Of a DNA stretch of 64,000 bases, positions 25,790-33,900 are shown one piece after another. The notes under the pieces were generated by a model. It did not search any database. It was given only the letters and a program-made list of their open reading frames with translations, and was not told the DNA's origin. Source of the stretch: UBA4644 sp034933145. GTDB lineage: Bacteria > Bacillota > Clostridia > Oscillospirales > Butyricicoccaceae. Each line of letters begins with the position of its first letter. Position 1 is the stretch's first letter. Where the stretch lies: positions 1 to 64,000 of the forward strand of contig JAYFOA010000035.1 in NCBI GenBank assembly GCA_034933145.1, read 5' to 3'. The position numbers and the translations under genes were made by a program.

Positions 25790-25818
25790 AGTATACTGCA
25801 AATTTTGGAAAACTTCAA
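25790..25818 (-). promoter_or_regulatory. Sigma-A promoter of carD-ispD-ispF
   Basis: On the minus strand TTGAAG (25813-25818) and TATACT (25790-25795) are separated by 17 bases, 26 bases upstream of the carD ATG. Confidence 0.75.
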
Positions 25819-25831
25819 GCGCGTATTCCCC

Positions 25832-25874
25832 AAAAAAGTATCCGCCCTTCTTTTGAAGGGCGGATACAGACACT
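25832..25874 (-). terminator. Rho-independent terminator of spo0A
   Basis: A perfect 13-bp stem (GTATCCGCCCTTC with its complement) and a 4-base loop are followed on the minus strand by TTTTTT. A T-rich tract also follows on the plus strand. It lies 10 bases after the spo0A stop. Confidence 0.93.
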
Positions 25875-25883
25875 TTTTTGGAC

Positions 25884-26657
25884 TCAGCCGACCTTTCGGT
25901 CCAGGCGGATTCGGTCGGCAATCATGGAAATAAACTCGCTGTTGGTGGGTTTTCCTTTGACATTTGAAACCGTATATCCGAAAAAGCTGTTGAGCGTCTC
26001 TACATCCCCACGGTCCCAGGCCACTTCAATCGCATGGCGGATCGCACGTTCCACGCGGGAGCTTGTGGTTTTATATTTCTTCGCCACCGTTGGATACAGA
26101 ATCTTTGTGATGGCGTTAATGACTTCCATATCATTGACAGTCATAATGATGGCTTCTCGCAGGTATTGATAGCCTTTGATATGCGCCGGCACCCCGATGT
26201 CATGGATGATCTTTGTTACCCTCATCTCAATATCCAATTCCGGCGTCAACCGTTTGCCCGGCGCTTCAAAGCTTGCTTCAATCAAATTGTACCCCCGTAC
26301 ACGGGCCGTCAGATCTTCGTAATCACAGGGTTTAACCGTAAAAAAATTAACGCCCAGCGACATTGCCTCTGTCATCAAGTCCTGACTCGTAAAAGCCGAC
26401 AACACAAAGGATGCGGGCTTTTTCGGCAAATCCATCTGTCCAATGGCACGCAGCGCCGCAAGGCCATCCTTTCGAGGAAGCATTGCGTCGGTCACAACAA
26501 CGTCGGGGCGTTTCTCCTGCACCTGTGATACGAGTTCAAATCCATCCTGTGCGATCCCGACGACTTCTACGTTGTCTGCCCGCGAGAGCGTTCTCTTGAG
26601 CAGCTCGCAATCATCCGCATTGTCGCCGGCTACTATGACCCTGATTCTGTCACTCAT
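25884..26657 (-). CDS. spo0A: Sporulation master response regulator Spo0A
   Basis: A 257-residue response regulator controlling entry into sporulation. The receiver domain (about 1-120) has an acidic pocket near residues 12-17 (DNADDC), the phospho-Asp in VVVTDAMLP and the Lys in FTVKPCDYEDL. The effector domain shows GVPAHIKGYQYLREAI, SRVERAIRHAIEVAWDRG and FGYTVSNVKGKPTNSEFI, the 0A-box recognition region. It follows spoIVB, a conserved order. I looked for a sigma-H promoter upstream and did not find a convincing one. Confidence 0.98.
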   Translation of the reverse strand: MSDRIRVIVAGDNADDCELLKRTLSRADNVEVVGIAQDGFELVSQVQEKRPDVVVTDAMLPRKDGLAALRAIGQMDLPKKPASFVLSAFTSQDLMTEAMSLGVNFFTVKPCDYEDLTARVRGYNLIEASFEAPGKRLTPELDIEMRVTKIIHDIGVPAHIKGYQYLREAIIMTVNDMEVINAITKILYPTVAKKYKTTSSRVERAIRHAIEVAWDRGDVETLNSFFGYTVSNVKGKPTNSEFISMIADRIRLDRKVG

Positions 26658-26803
26658 GCTGAATGCCTCTCACTTTCCTCAAATTGTCTTGTTTTGCGGT
26701 ACCGTAATTCTAAAATAACACACTTTTTCTTGCCTTACAAGACAAATATAGGAATTTCTGTAAATATCGTCATGTGGATTTCGACATTATTCGTGTTACC
26801 AGT

Positions 26804-27904
26804 CTATTTGTTCAGCATATTTTGGATAGCAATTCCATATCCGCGCTGGGGGTCATTTACCAATACATGGGTAACAGCGCCAATTAGTTTCCCATTCTGA
26901 AGAATCGGACTGCCGCTCATCCCCTGAACAATTCCACCTGTGGCCGCCAGTAATTCCGGATCGGTCACCCGCAGCATCAAATCGCGTCCATCATTTTCTC
27001 CATCATAAACGCGAAGGATTTCCACTTCATATTCTTTTGTTTCCGAACCGGAAACATTACTCAGAATTACTGCCTTCCCCGGCTGAATTTCACTTTTTTC
27101 TGCCAGATCATATGCTTTCATATCGTGATAAAGCGTATCATCCTCAAGTCTTCCAAAAATGCCGTGTTCAGTGTTGCAATACAGCACGCCCTGGTCATGA
27201 GTAAGCTCAAAGCTGCCTGTCAGCTGACCCGGTTTTCCTGTTTCTCCTTTTTGCACACTTTCCACCAAGGACGACATCACTGCCCCATTTCCGAATGGCA
27301 TTAGCGTCCCGGTATCGGCATCACAGATCCCATGTCCTAAAGCGCCGAACACACCGGTTTCCGGATCCACAAAGGTAATTGTGCCAATTCCGGCAATGCT
27401 ATCGCGGATCCATGCACCGATCCTCCAGCCATCTGTTGTTTTGTCATAGACAGCTGTTACATTTACAACCTGCTGTCTTCCATCCCGAAGAATTGTAAAA
27501 CGTGCGTCTTCTGTATCTAACGACTTCAGTTGTGACACGAGACTTTCATTGGACTCAATCGCTGCATTGTTTAGTGCGATAATGACATCGCCGATCTCCA
27601 ACCCACCGGTTTCCGCGGGAGAAATTTCGCAGGACTCCAGCCGAGCAAAACCCACCACCATAGTTCCTTCTGAATAGAGTTTGATTCCTGTGGTACGCCC
27701 GAGCGGGATCAATTTTTGTCCAAGCGTCGGCATTTCTGACGCGGCAGTAACCGTTGTTGGAACTGTCAGCTCCGTCTGTGCGTCAGTACGAATATTCGGC
27801 TCTGAAACGGGAAAAACAAGAAGAAGGATTGCCGCACAAAAACAAAGAAGTGAAAGCACTCGCCCCGTCGGGCGCAAAAAAATCATTTTGTTTCTTTTTG
27901 CCAT
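26804..27904 (-). CDS. spoIVB: SpoIVB peptidase
   Basis: A 366-residue secreted serine peptidase from the forespore that triggers pro-sigma-K processing. A membrane anchor lies near residues 13-35. A PDZ domain (about 95-170) contains GGLEIGDVIIALNN. The S55 peptidase domain has the catalytic His in ALGHGICDAD and Ser in GIVQGMSGSPI, followed by LIGAVTHVLVNDP. AAAGGAGG precedes the ATG. A sigma-G-type promoter candidate lies upstream. No spoIIM or recN is visible between it and spo0A. Confidence 0.97.
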   Translation of the reverse strand: MAKRNKMIFLRPTGRVLSLLCFCAAILLLVFPVSEPNIRTDAQTELTVPTTVTAASEMPTLGQKLIPLGRTTGIKLYSEGTMVVGFARLESCEISPAETGGLEIGDVIIALNNAAIESNESLVSQLKSLDTEDARFTILRDGRQQVVNVTAVYDKTTDGWRIGAWIRDSIAGIGTITFVDPETGVFGALGHGICDADTGTLMPFGNGAVMSSLVESVQKGETGKPGQLTGSFELTHDQGVLYCNTEHGIFGRLEDDTLYHDMKAYDLAEKSEIQPGKAVILSNVSGSETKEYEVEILRVYDGENDGRDLMLRVTDPELLAATGGIVQGMSGSPILQNGKLIGAVTHVLVNDPQRGYGIAIQNMLNK

Positions 27905-27928
27905 TTTGACCTCCTTTCCGCCCGAGCT

Positions 27929-27957
27929 TAGTATGATACGCGCGTAGACATTCTTTC
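27929..27957 (-). promoter_or_regulatory. Candidate sigma-G promoter of spoIVB
   Basis: On the minus strand CATACTA (27929-27935) matches the sigma-G -10 consensus CATnnTA fully. GAAAG (27953-27957) matches four of five positions of the -35 consensus with 17 bases between. In B. subtilis spoIVB is transcribed by forespore sigma factors, which agrees. Confidence 0.5.
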
Positions 27958-28091
27958 AAGACAGGTTTTGTTATTCCGATATAATCACACCATCTTTGGT
28001 TTTTACACAGGATAATGAACATTTTTATTTATTTTATCCATTATCACGACATAATATTTCAGATTTTGTAAATTTTGTTCATAAAATATTA

Positions 28092-28120
28092 TTTACTAAA
28101 GTACATATTTTCAATATGAT
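28092..28120 (+). promoter_or_regulatory. Sigma-A promoter of the XRE regulator gene
   Basis: TTTACT (28092-28097) and TATGAT (28115-28120) are separated by 17 bases in an AT-rich region. Two palindromes follow directly (28126-28138 and 28140-28151) and could be repressor sites. Confidence 0.65.
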
Positions 28121-28125
28121 TATGA

Positions 28126-28151
28126 TACTTTTAAAGTAGACATAATTATGT
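28126..28151. repeat. Two adjacent palindromes downstream of the XRE promoter
   Basis: TACTTT-T-AAAGTA (28126-28138) and the perfect 12-mer ACATAATTATGT (28140-28151) lie between the -10 box and the ribosome site of the XRE gene. Their position suits an autoregulatory operator; that is inference. Confidence 0.45.
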
Positions 28152-28183
28152 AGTCAATTTACTAGGAAGGGTGTGAGGCCGTC

Positions 28184-28390
28184 ATGGAATATAGGCAGAT
28201 CATTCGCAATCTGCGTGAGGATGCAGATAAAACACAAACAGAAATCGCACGAATCCTTGGCACCTCGCAAACCATGTACGCCCGGTATGAGCGCGGTGCT
28301 AGCGAACTTCCCATCCGCCATCTGGTAACGCTGTCAAAATATTATGGCGTTGCTACGGACTACCTGCTGGGGCTTAGCAAAAAACGATAA
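28184..28390 (+). CDS. Small XRE-family HTH transcriptional regulator
   Basis: A 68-residue protein that is almost entirely one HTH_3 domain: QTEIARILGTSQTMYARYERGASELPI is the helix-turn-helix region, followed by LSKYYGVATDYLLGLSKKR. The Cro/CI-like fold is clear, with no sensor domain. It has its own promoter, palindromes that may be its operator, and its own terminator, so it is an independent unit. It is divergent from spoIVB; a link to sporulation is possible but unproven. Confidence 0.88.
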   Translation: MEYRQIIRNLREDADKTQTEIARILGTSQTMYARYERGASELPIRHLVTLSKYYGVATDYLLGLSKKR

Positions 28391-28424
28391 AAAACCGCCG
28401 TGCAAATGCACGGCGGTTTTTTAT
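28389..28424. terminator. Bidirectional terminator between the XRE gene and fbaA
   Basis: A perfect 14-bp stem (AAAACCGCCGTGCA with TGCACGGCGGTTTT, loop AA) has a T-run on the plus side and an A-run that acts as the T-run on the minus side. It serves both convergent genes. Confidence 0.93.
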
Positions 28425-28444
28425 TCTATATTTCCCAAAAATAT

Positions 28445-29380
28445 TCAGATTTTTTCATAAGAACCCAATACGTCATGAATTTTATGTCGGACGATCTCCC
28501 GGATGGCGTCTCGTCCATCGGCCAAATACTGGCGTGGATCAAAATGGTCAGGATGTTCCGCCAAATGCTTCCGTATCGCCGCGGTCATGCATAGCCGCAG
28601 ATCGGAATCGATATTAATCTTGCATACCGCCATGGACGCAGCTTTCCTCAGCAATTCCTCCGGTATCCCAATGGCATCCGGCATAGCTCCCCCATACTGA
28701 TTGACAATGGCTACATATTCCTGCGGCACCGAAGAACTGCCATGAAGGACGATGGGAAATCCCGGCAGGCGGCGCTGGACTTCCTCCAGAATGTCAAACC
28801 GCAGACGCGGCTTCTGTCCTGGCTTGAACTTATACGCCCCATGGCTGGTGCCGATGGCGATAGCCAGACTGTCCACACCCGTCCGAGAAACGAAAGCCTC
28901 GACCTCCCGTGGGTCGGTGAACATAGCATCTTCTGCATTGACGTTAACAGCATCCTCTATCCCGGCCAGTTTTCCCAGTTCTCCTTCGACCGTCACGCCG
29001 CGGGCGTGGGCATAATCGACGACTTGTTTAGTCAACGACACGTTTTCCTCAAAAGAGTACTTGCTGCCATCGATCATCACCGAGCTGAAGCCCCCATCAA
29101 TGCAGGATTTACAGATTTCAAAGTTCTCACCATGATCCAGATGCAGCGCAATCGGAATCCCGGTCTCCAGGATCGCGGCTTCTACCAACTTAATGAGATA
29201 ATTATGTTTCGCGTACTTTCGTGCACCGGCAGAGACCTGAAGAATGACCGGCGAACGCTCCTGTAGGGCTGCCTCTGTAATGCCCTGAACAATTTCCATA
29301 TTATTGACGTTAAAGGCACCGATGGCATAACCGCCCGCGTAGGCTTTTTCAAACATTTCCCTGGTTGTGACCAATGGCAT
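28445..29380 (-). CDS. fbaA: Class II fructose-1,6-bisphosphate aldolase
   Basis: A 311-residue zinc aldolase of glycolysis. Zinc ligands and catalytic sites appear in ALHLDHGENFE, VEGELGKLAG, GTSHGAYKFK and VLHGSSSVP, and the DHAP phosphate loop is NIDSDLR. GGGAGGGAG precedes the ATG at 29380. It lies next to the divergent PPi-type phosphofructokinase, the preceding step of the pathway. Confidence 0.95.
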   Translation of the reverse strand: MPLVTTREMFEKAYAGGYAIGAFNVNNMEIVQGITEAALQERSPVILQVSAGARKYAKHNYLIKLVEAAILETGIPIALHLDHGENFEICKSCIDGGFSSVMIDGSKYSFEENVSLTKQVVDYAHARGVTVEGELGKLAGIEDAVNVNAEDAMFTDPREVEAFVSRTGVDSLAIAIGTSHGAYKFKPGQKPRLRFDILEEVQRRLPGFPIVLHGSSSVPQEYVAIVNQYGGAMPDAIGIPEELLRKAASMAVCKINIDSDLRLCMTAAIRKHLAEHPDHFDPRQYLADGRDAIREIVRHKIHDVLGSYEKI

Positions 29381-29410
29381 AGATACTCCCTCCCAATTCC
29401 TAATGCCTCT

Positions 29411-29439
29411 ATCATATCATCAGCAAGTAACCCGCGCAA
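29411..29439 (-). promoter_or_regulatory. Probable sigma-A promoter of fbaA
   Basis: On the minus strand TATGAT (29411-29416) is a good -10 box; 17 bases upstream, TTGCGC (29434-29439) matches only TTG of the -35 consensus. Confidence 0.4.
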
Positions 29440-29579
29440 CCTTGATTTTCACTTTTGCGCATGGTAAACTGAAGCGACAGCAACTTTCAAAAACGTGTGC
29501 GGAAAGCCACTACTTCGCAATGTCTTTATGCTGATTAAAGTTCGGCGTTCTCACGATTTCTACCACATTCCTCAATGCC

Positions 29580-29585
29580 TATAAT
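29580..29585 (+). promoter_or_regulatory. Candidate -10 element of the phosphofructokinase gene
   Basis: TATAAT lies 30 bases before the ATG. The -35 position has only TTTCTA (29557-29562), so this may need an activator, or the true promoter may be elsewhere in the 234-base divergent gap. Confidence 0.4.
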
Positions 29586-29614
29586 ATATAAAAGAACTTT
29601 CGGGAGGTCATCCT

Positions 29615-30850
29615 ATGGAACTTCAAGGCGCGTGTATCTTCGGCCAATCCGGCGGTCCTACTTCGGTGATCAACGCCAGCGCTTATGGCGTTTTCAAAGC
29701 GGCGCTGGAAAGCGGGAGTATTACCCGCGTTCTGGGCGCTGCTCATGGCATCAAAGGTGTTCTTGGCGACCGGTTATATGACATCGGCCAGGAAGACTCC
29801 GCTGAGCTGGCACTGTTGCGCAGCACCCCTTCCTCGGCGTTGGGCTCTTGTCGCTATAAACTGAAAAACGCAGAAGAGGATGAGCGCGATTATGCACGCA
29901 TCCTCGAGATCTTCCGGAAGTATGATGTCCGCTATTTTTTCTACAACGGCGGCAATGACTCCATGGATACCTGCAACAAAATTTCCAAATACATGCTGAA
30001 AGAAGGCTATGAGTGCCGTGTCGTGGGCGTACCAAAAACCATCGACAACGACCTCTGCGGCACAGATCACTGTCCTGGCTACGGCAGTGCCGCCAAGTAC
30101 ATCGCCGCTTCTATGGCAGAGATCCGACAGGATGCCTGCGTCTACGATACCGGTGCGGTTACCGTCGTCGAATGCATGGGACGTAATGCCGGCTGGCTTA
30201 CTGCTGCTGCTGCCCTCCCCGCCCGTATCGACCAGGGGCCGGACCTTCTTTATCTACCTGAGCGCACCTATGATCTTGAAGCTTGCCTTGCCGACGTACG
30301 CCGCGTCTGGGAAGCAAAGGGCAACTGTCTGGTGGCGCTCTCCGAAGGTGTACGCGACAAAGACGGTCGGTATCTTGCGGAGTACGGCAGCGACGTGGGC
30401 TGTGACGCTTTTGGCCATAAGCAAATGGGCGGCGCGGCCGCATTTTTGGCTGCCGAGATCAAACAGCGCATGGGAGTCAAGACCCGTGCTATTGAGTTTT
30501 CACTCCTGCAGCGCTGCGCCGCGCATCTCGCCAGCAAAACTGATGTTGAGGAAGCGGAGCTGCTGGGGATTGAGGCCGTCCGCACTGCTCTCCGGGGTGA
30601 GAGTGACGTGATGATGGCTTTAGAGCGTCACTCCGACAACCCGTACCGCGCCTCCATTAAGTCTATCCCTCTGACCGGCGCCGCCAACGCCGAGCATAAG
30701 TTCCCTGCAGAATGGATCACACCTGACGGTACTGGCGTTACAGAGGATTACTTCCGCTATGCTCTTCCGCTGATAGCTGGAGAACCCGATTACCGATGGG
30801 AAAACGGACTTCCCCGTTTTGCGCGTCTGAAAAAGGTACTGGCAGAATAA
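29615..30850 (+). CDS. 6-phosphofructokinase, probably pyrophosphate-dependent (PFP type)
   Basis: A 411-residue phosphofructokinase. The phosphate-donor loop reads FFYNGGNDSMDT and the catalytic loop VPKTIDNDL. A Lys at the second position of PKTIDND is the mark of PPi-dependent enzymes (ATP enzymes have Gly there). The family usually has GGDD; here it is GGND, so the first Asp is Asn. The fructose-6-phosphate site MGRNAGWL is present. GGGAGGT precedes the ATG. The PPi assignment follows from the Lys and the length; the Asn is worth noting. Confidence 0.88.
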   Translation: MELQGACIFGQSGGPTSVINASAYGVFKAALESGSITRVLGAAHGIKGVLGDRLYDIGQEDSAELALLRSTPSSALGSCRYKLKNAEEDERDYARILEIFRKYDVRYFFYNGGNDSMDTCNKISKYMLKEGYECRVVGVPKTIDNDLCGTDHCPGYGSAAKYIAASMAEIRQDACVYDTGAVTVVECMGRNAGWLTAAAALPARIDQGPDLLYLPERTYDLEACLADVRRVWEAKGNCLVALSEGVRDKDGRYLAEYGSDVGCDAFGHKQMGGAAAFLAAEIKQRMGVKTRAIEFSLLQRCAAHLASKTDVEEAELLGIEAVRTALRGESDVMMALERHSDNPYRASIKSIPLTGAANAEHKFPAEWITPDGTGVTEDYFRYALPLIAGEPDYRWENGLPRFARLKKVLAE

Positions 30851-30867
30851 ACGAGAATAAGCAATAT

Positions 30868-30917
30868 ATAAAACGCCAGCCGTCCCTCGGATTTACAAGG
30901 GACGGCTGGCGCTTTAT
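30868..30917. terminator. Bidirectional terminator between the phosphofructokinase gene and polC
   Basis: A perfect 14-bp GC-rich stem (CGCCAGCCGTCCCT with its complement) has a 10-base loop. It is followed by CTTTATG on the plus strand and TTTTATATA on the minus strand. Confidence 0.88.
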
Positions 30918-30931
30918 GTAACAAAAAAATT

Positions 30932-33900
30932 TCACAAACCAAGCGCGCCGAACAGATCCAGCTGGCTGCTCTTCGGCAGACTTTCCAACGCTCCGGCTCG
31001 CTCCAGTCCCTCGATATGGGCACGGGATACCTTGTCGCACCGGATACCCAACTCTTCTACCGATAAAAATGGTTCGATCTCCCGCTGTTCGAGGATGCTC
31101 TGTGCCGCAGCCTCACCCAGTCCCGGCACTGCCATCAGCGGAGGAATCAGCGTATCCCCATCGATCCGAAACCAGCGCACGCCTGAACGGATGATGTCTA
31201 CGCCGGAGAACTTGATACCGCGCTTCATGCATTCATGGCAGATCTCCAACGAAGTCATGATGTCGTCTTCAGCCGCGGTCCGCTTGGACATCTCCCGAAG
31301 CTCCCGGTACCGCTTGCACACCGCCGCGTCACCTTTTGCCACGGTCTCTATCTCAAAAGCCTCCAGCTTGTTCCCGAAATAGACCGCGTAAAACTCCATT
31401 GGCCGGTGCACCTTAAACCATGCAATGCGGTAGGACATCATGGTATAGGCAACTGCGTGGGCACGTGGGAACAGATACAGAATCTTCTTACAGGAATCGA
31501 TGTACCAGTCCGGAAGATTGTGGGCCCGGAGCTCCTCTTCCCATTCAGGCTTGAGTCCCTTGCCCTTACGCACGCCTTCCGAAATGGTAAAGGCCAGCTT
31601 GGGCGCAAGGCCCATATCCATCAGGTGGATGGTGATATCATCACGGCAGCAGATGATGTCGTTCAGTGTTGCTGTTCCGGAATGGACAAGATCCTGCGCA
31701 TTGTTGAGCCATACATTGGTACCGTGGGCCAATCCGGAGATGCGCACCAGACCATCAAAGGTGGTCGGCTGGGTCTCTACCAACATACCGCGGACGAATT
31801 TCGTACCAAATTCAGGAATGGCGGCAGCACCGGTCAGTTCCAGAATATCGTCGGTCTCAATCCCCAGCGGTGCGATATCGGTGAAGATCCTCATAGTCTC
31901 CGGATCATCCAGCGGTACATTCTGCGGATCGATATGGGATAAGTCCTGTAGTTTTCGGATAATGGTCGGCACATCGTGCCCAAGCAGGTCAAGCTTCAGC
32001 AGATTATCGTGAATGGAATGGAAGTCAAAGTGCGTGGTGACAATATCGCTGTCCGGATCATCGGCCGGGTGCTGTACTGGCGTAAATTCATAAATCGACC
32101 GTCCCTTAGGCACGACGATCAGACCGCCCGGATGCTGTCCGGTCGTACGTTTGACACCGCTACAGCCGGCCGCCAGGCGGTTCTTTTCCGCATTGCCGGC
32201 GGTCATTCCTTTCTGTTCCAAATATTTCATCACATAGCCGTACGCCGTGCGCTCCTTGACTGTTCCGATGGTGCCGGCCTTGTACACATTCCCTTCGCCA
32301 AACAGTTCGATGCAGTCCCGGTGGGCCTGCATTTGATATTCACCGGAAAAGTTGAGATCGATATCCGGTGCCTTGTCAGCGTTAAATCCCAAAAAGGTGG
32401 CAAACAGGATGTTAAAACCGTCTTTTTCCATCGGCGCGCCACAGACCGGACAGATTTTGTCAGGCAAATCGACACCGGTCTGATATTTGGCGTCCAGCCC
32501 GAAAATACTATGTCGGCATTCAGGACAACGGTAATGGGGTTGCAGGGCGTTTACCTCAGTAATACCAGTAAGGTAAGCAACAAAAGAAGAACCAACGGAT
32601 CCCCGGCTCCCCACCAGATATCCCGCATCGTTGGACTTTTTCACCAGTTTCTGCGCCGTGATATACATGACGTCAAATCCGTGGGAAATAATTGGGCGCA
32701 GCTCGCTTTCCAGCCGTTCCGAAACAATATCCGGCAGCTTTCCATCCACGGCATACAGTTCCATAACCCGCTTCCGTGCCAGTTCTTCAATATCCCGGGC
32801 GGAATTTTCGATGGATGGCGGATAGGTTCCGTCCAGTACCGGCTGGATCTCTTCACACAGATCGGAGATCAGGTTCGGGTTTTTAATCACCACGTCATAG
32901 GCCCGCTCCCGGCCCAGATAGGAGAATTCAGAAAGCATCTCCCCCGTCGTACGGTAATAAAGCGGTGCCTGAAACTGGGCATCGTCAAAGCCCTTGGAGG
33001 TCATCAGTATTTCACGGTATACCGCATCCTCCGGTGTTAGAAAATGCACATCGCCAGTGGCACACACCGGTTTTCCCAGTGTATCGCCAAGGCGTAAAAT
33101 CGTCCGATTGATGTCTTTGAGCTGCTCTTCATCCCTTACGGTCTGCTCTCGCAGCAAAAACGCGTTATTGCCCAGTGGCTGAATTTCAAGATAGTCGAAA
33201 AAATCAGCCAGCTTCATCAATTCTCCCCACGGACGCGCCTCCAGGACTGCTCTGTATAGCTCTCCGGCTTCACACGCGGAGCCGATAATCAAATGCTCCC
33301 GTTCCGCCTGCAGCGCCGACATGGGGATAATGGGATTCTTTCCAGCATAGTGTTTCAGGAATGAATCGGAGATCAGCCGATACAGCGTGACCAGTCCTTC
33401 CCGGTTTCTGGCCAGAATGATCGTATGCCAAGACTTCTGCGCGCCTCCGTCGCCGCCCCGCAATCGCGCGGCGGCATCGTCAATCTGTGCAAAGGTATGT
33501 ATATTGGCCCGCTCTTTTAATATTTTGCAGAAGCGGAACCATATCTCCGCCAGCACCTGTGTGTCCTCATCGGCACGGTGATGCTCAAAGGACAGCCGGA
33601 ACGCGGACGCGACAGTATTGAGCTTGTGATTTTTCAGTTCCGGCAGCAGCGCGCGGGCAAGTTCCACCGTATCCAGATAGCAGAAAGTACGCTGGATACC
33701 CAATTTCTCACACCCTGCCCGCAGGAAAGAAACGTCAAATCCCGCGTTATGGGCAATAAGCGGGCGGTCACCGGCAAAAGCGAAAAAGGCCGGCAGCGCC
33801 TCTTCCAGCAGCGGTGCATCCCGTACATCAGCATCAAGGATGCCGGTGAGTTCGGAAATTTTCTGCGGGACCGGCCTGGTCGGGCGGACATATCTATGAA

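Noticed and set aside
26658..26803. Sigma-H promoter expected before spo0A
   Set aside because: AGG and GAAT elements exist near 26705-26740 but their spacing is far too long for the consensus.
31976..33040. Plus-strand open frame opposite polC
   Set aside because: polC is intact through this region with its zinc module and catalytic motifs; no start signal supports the opposite strand.
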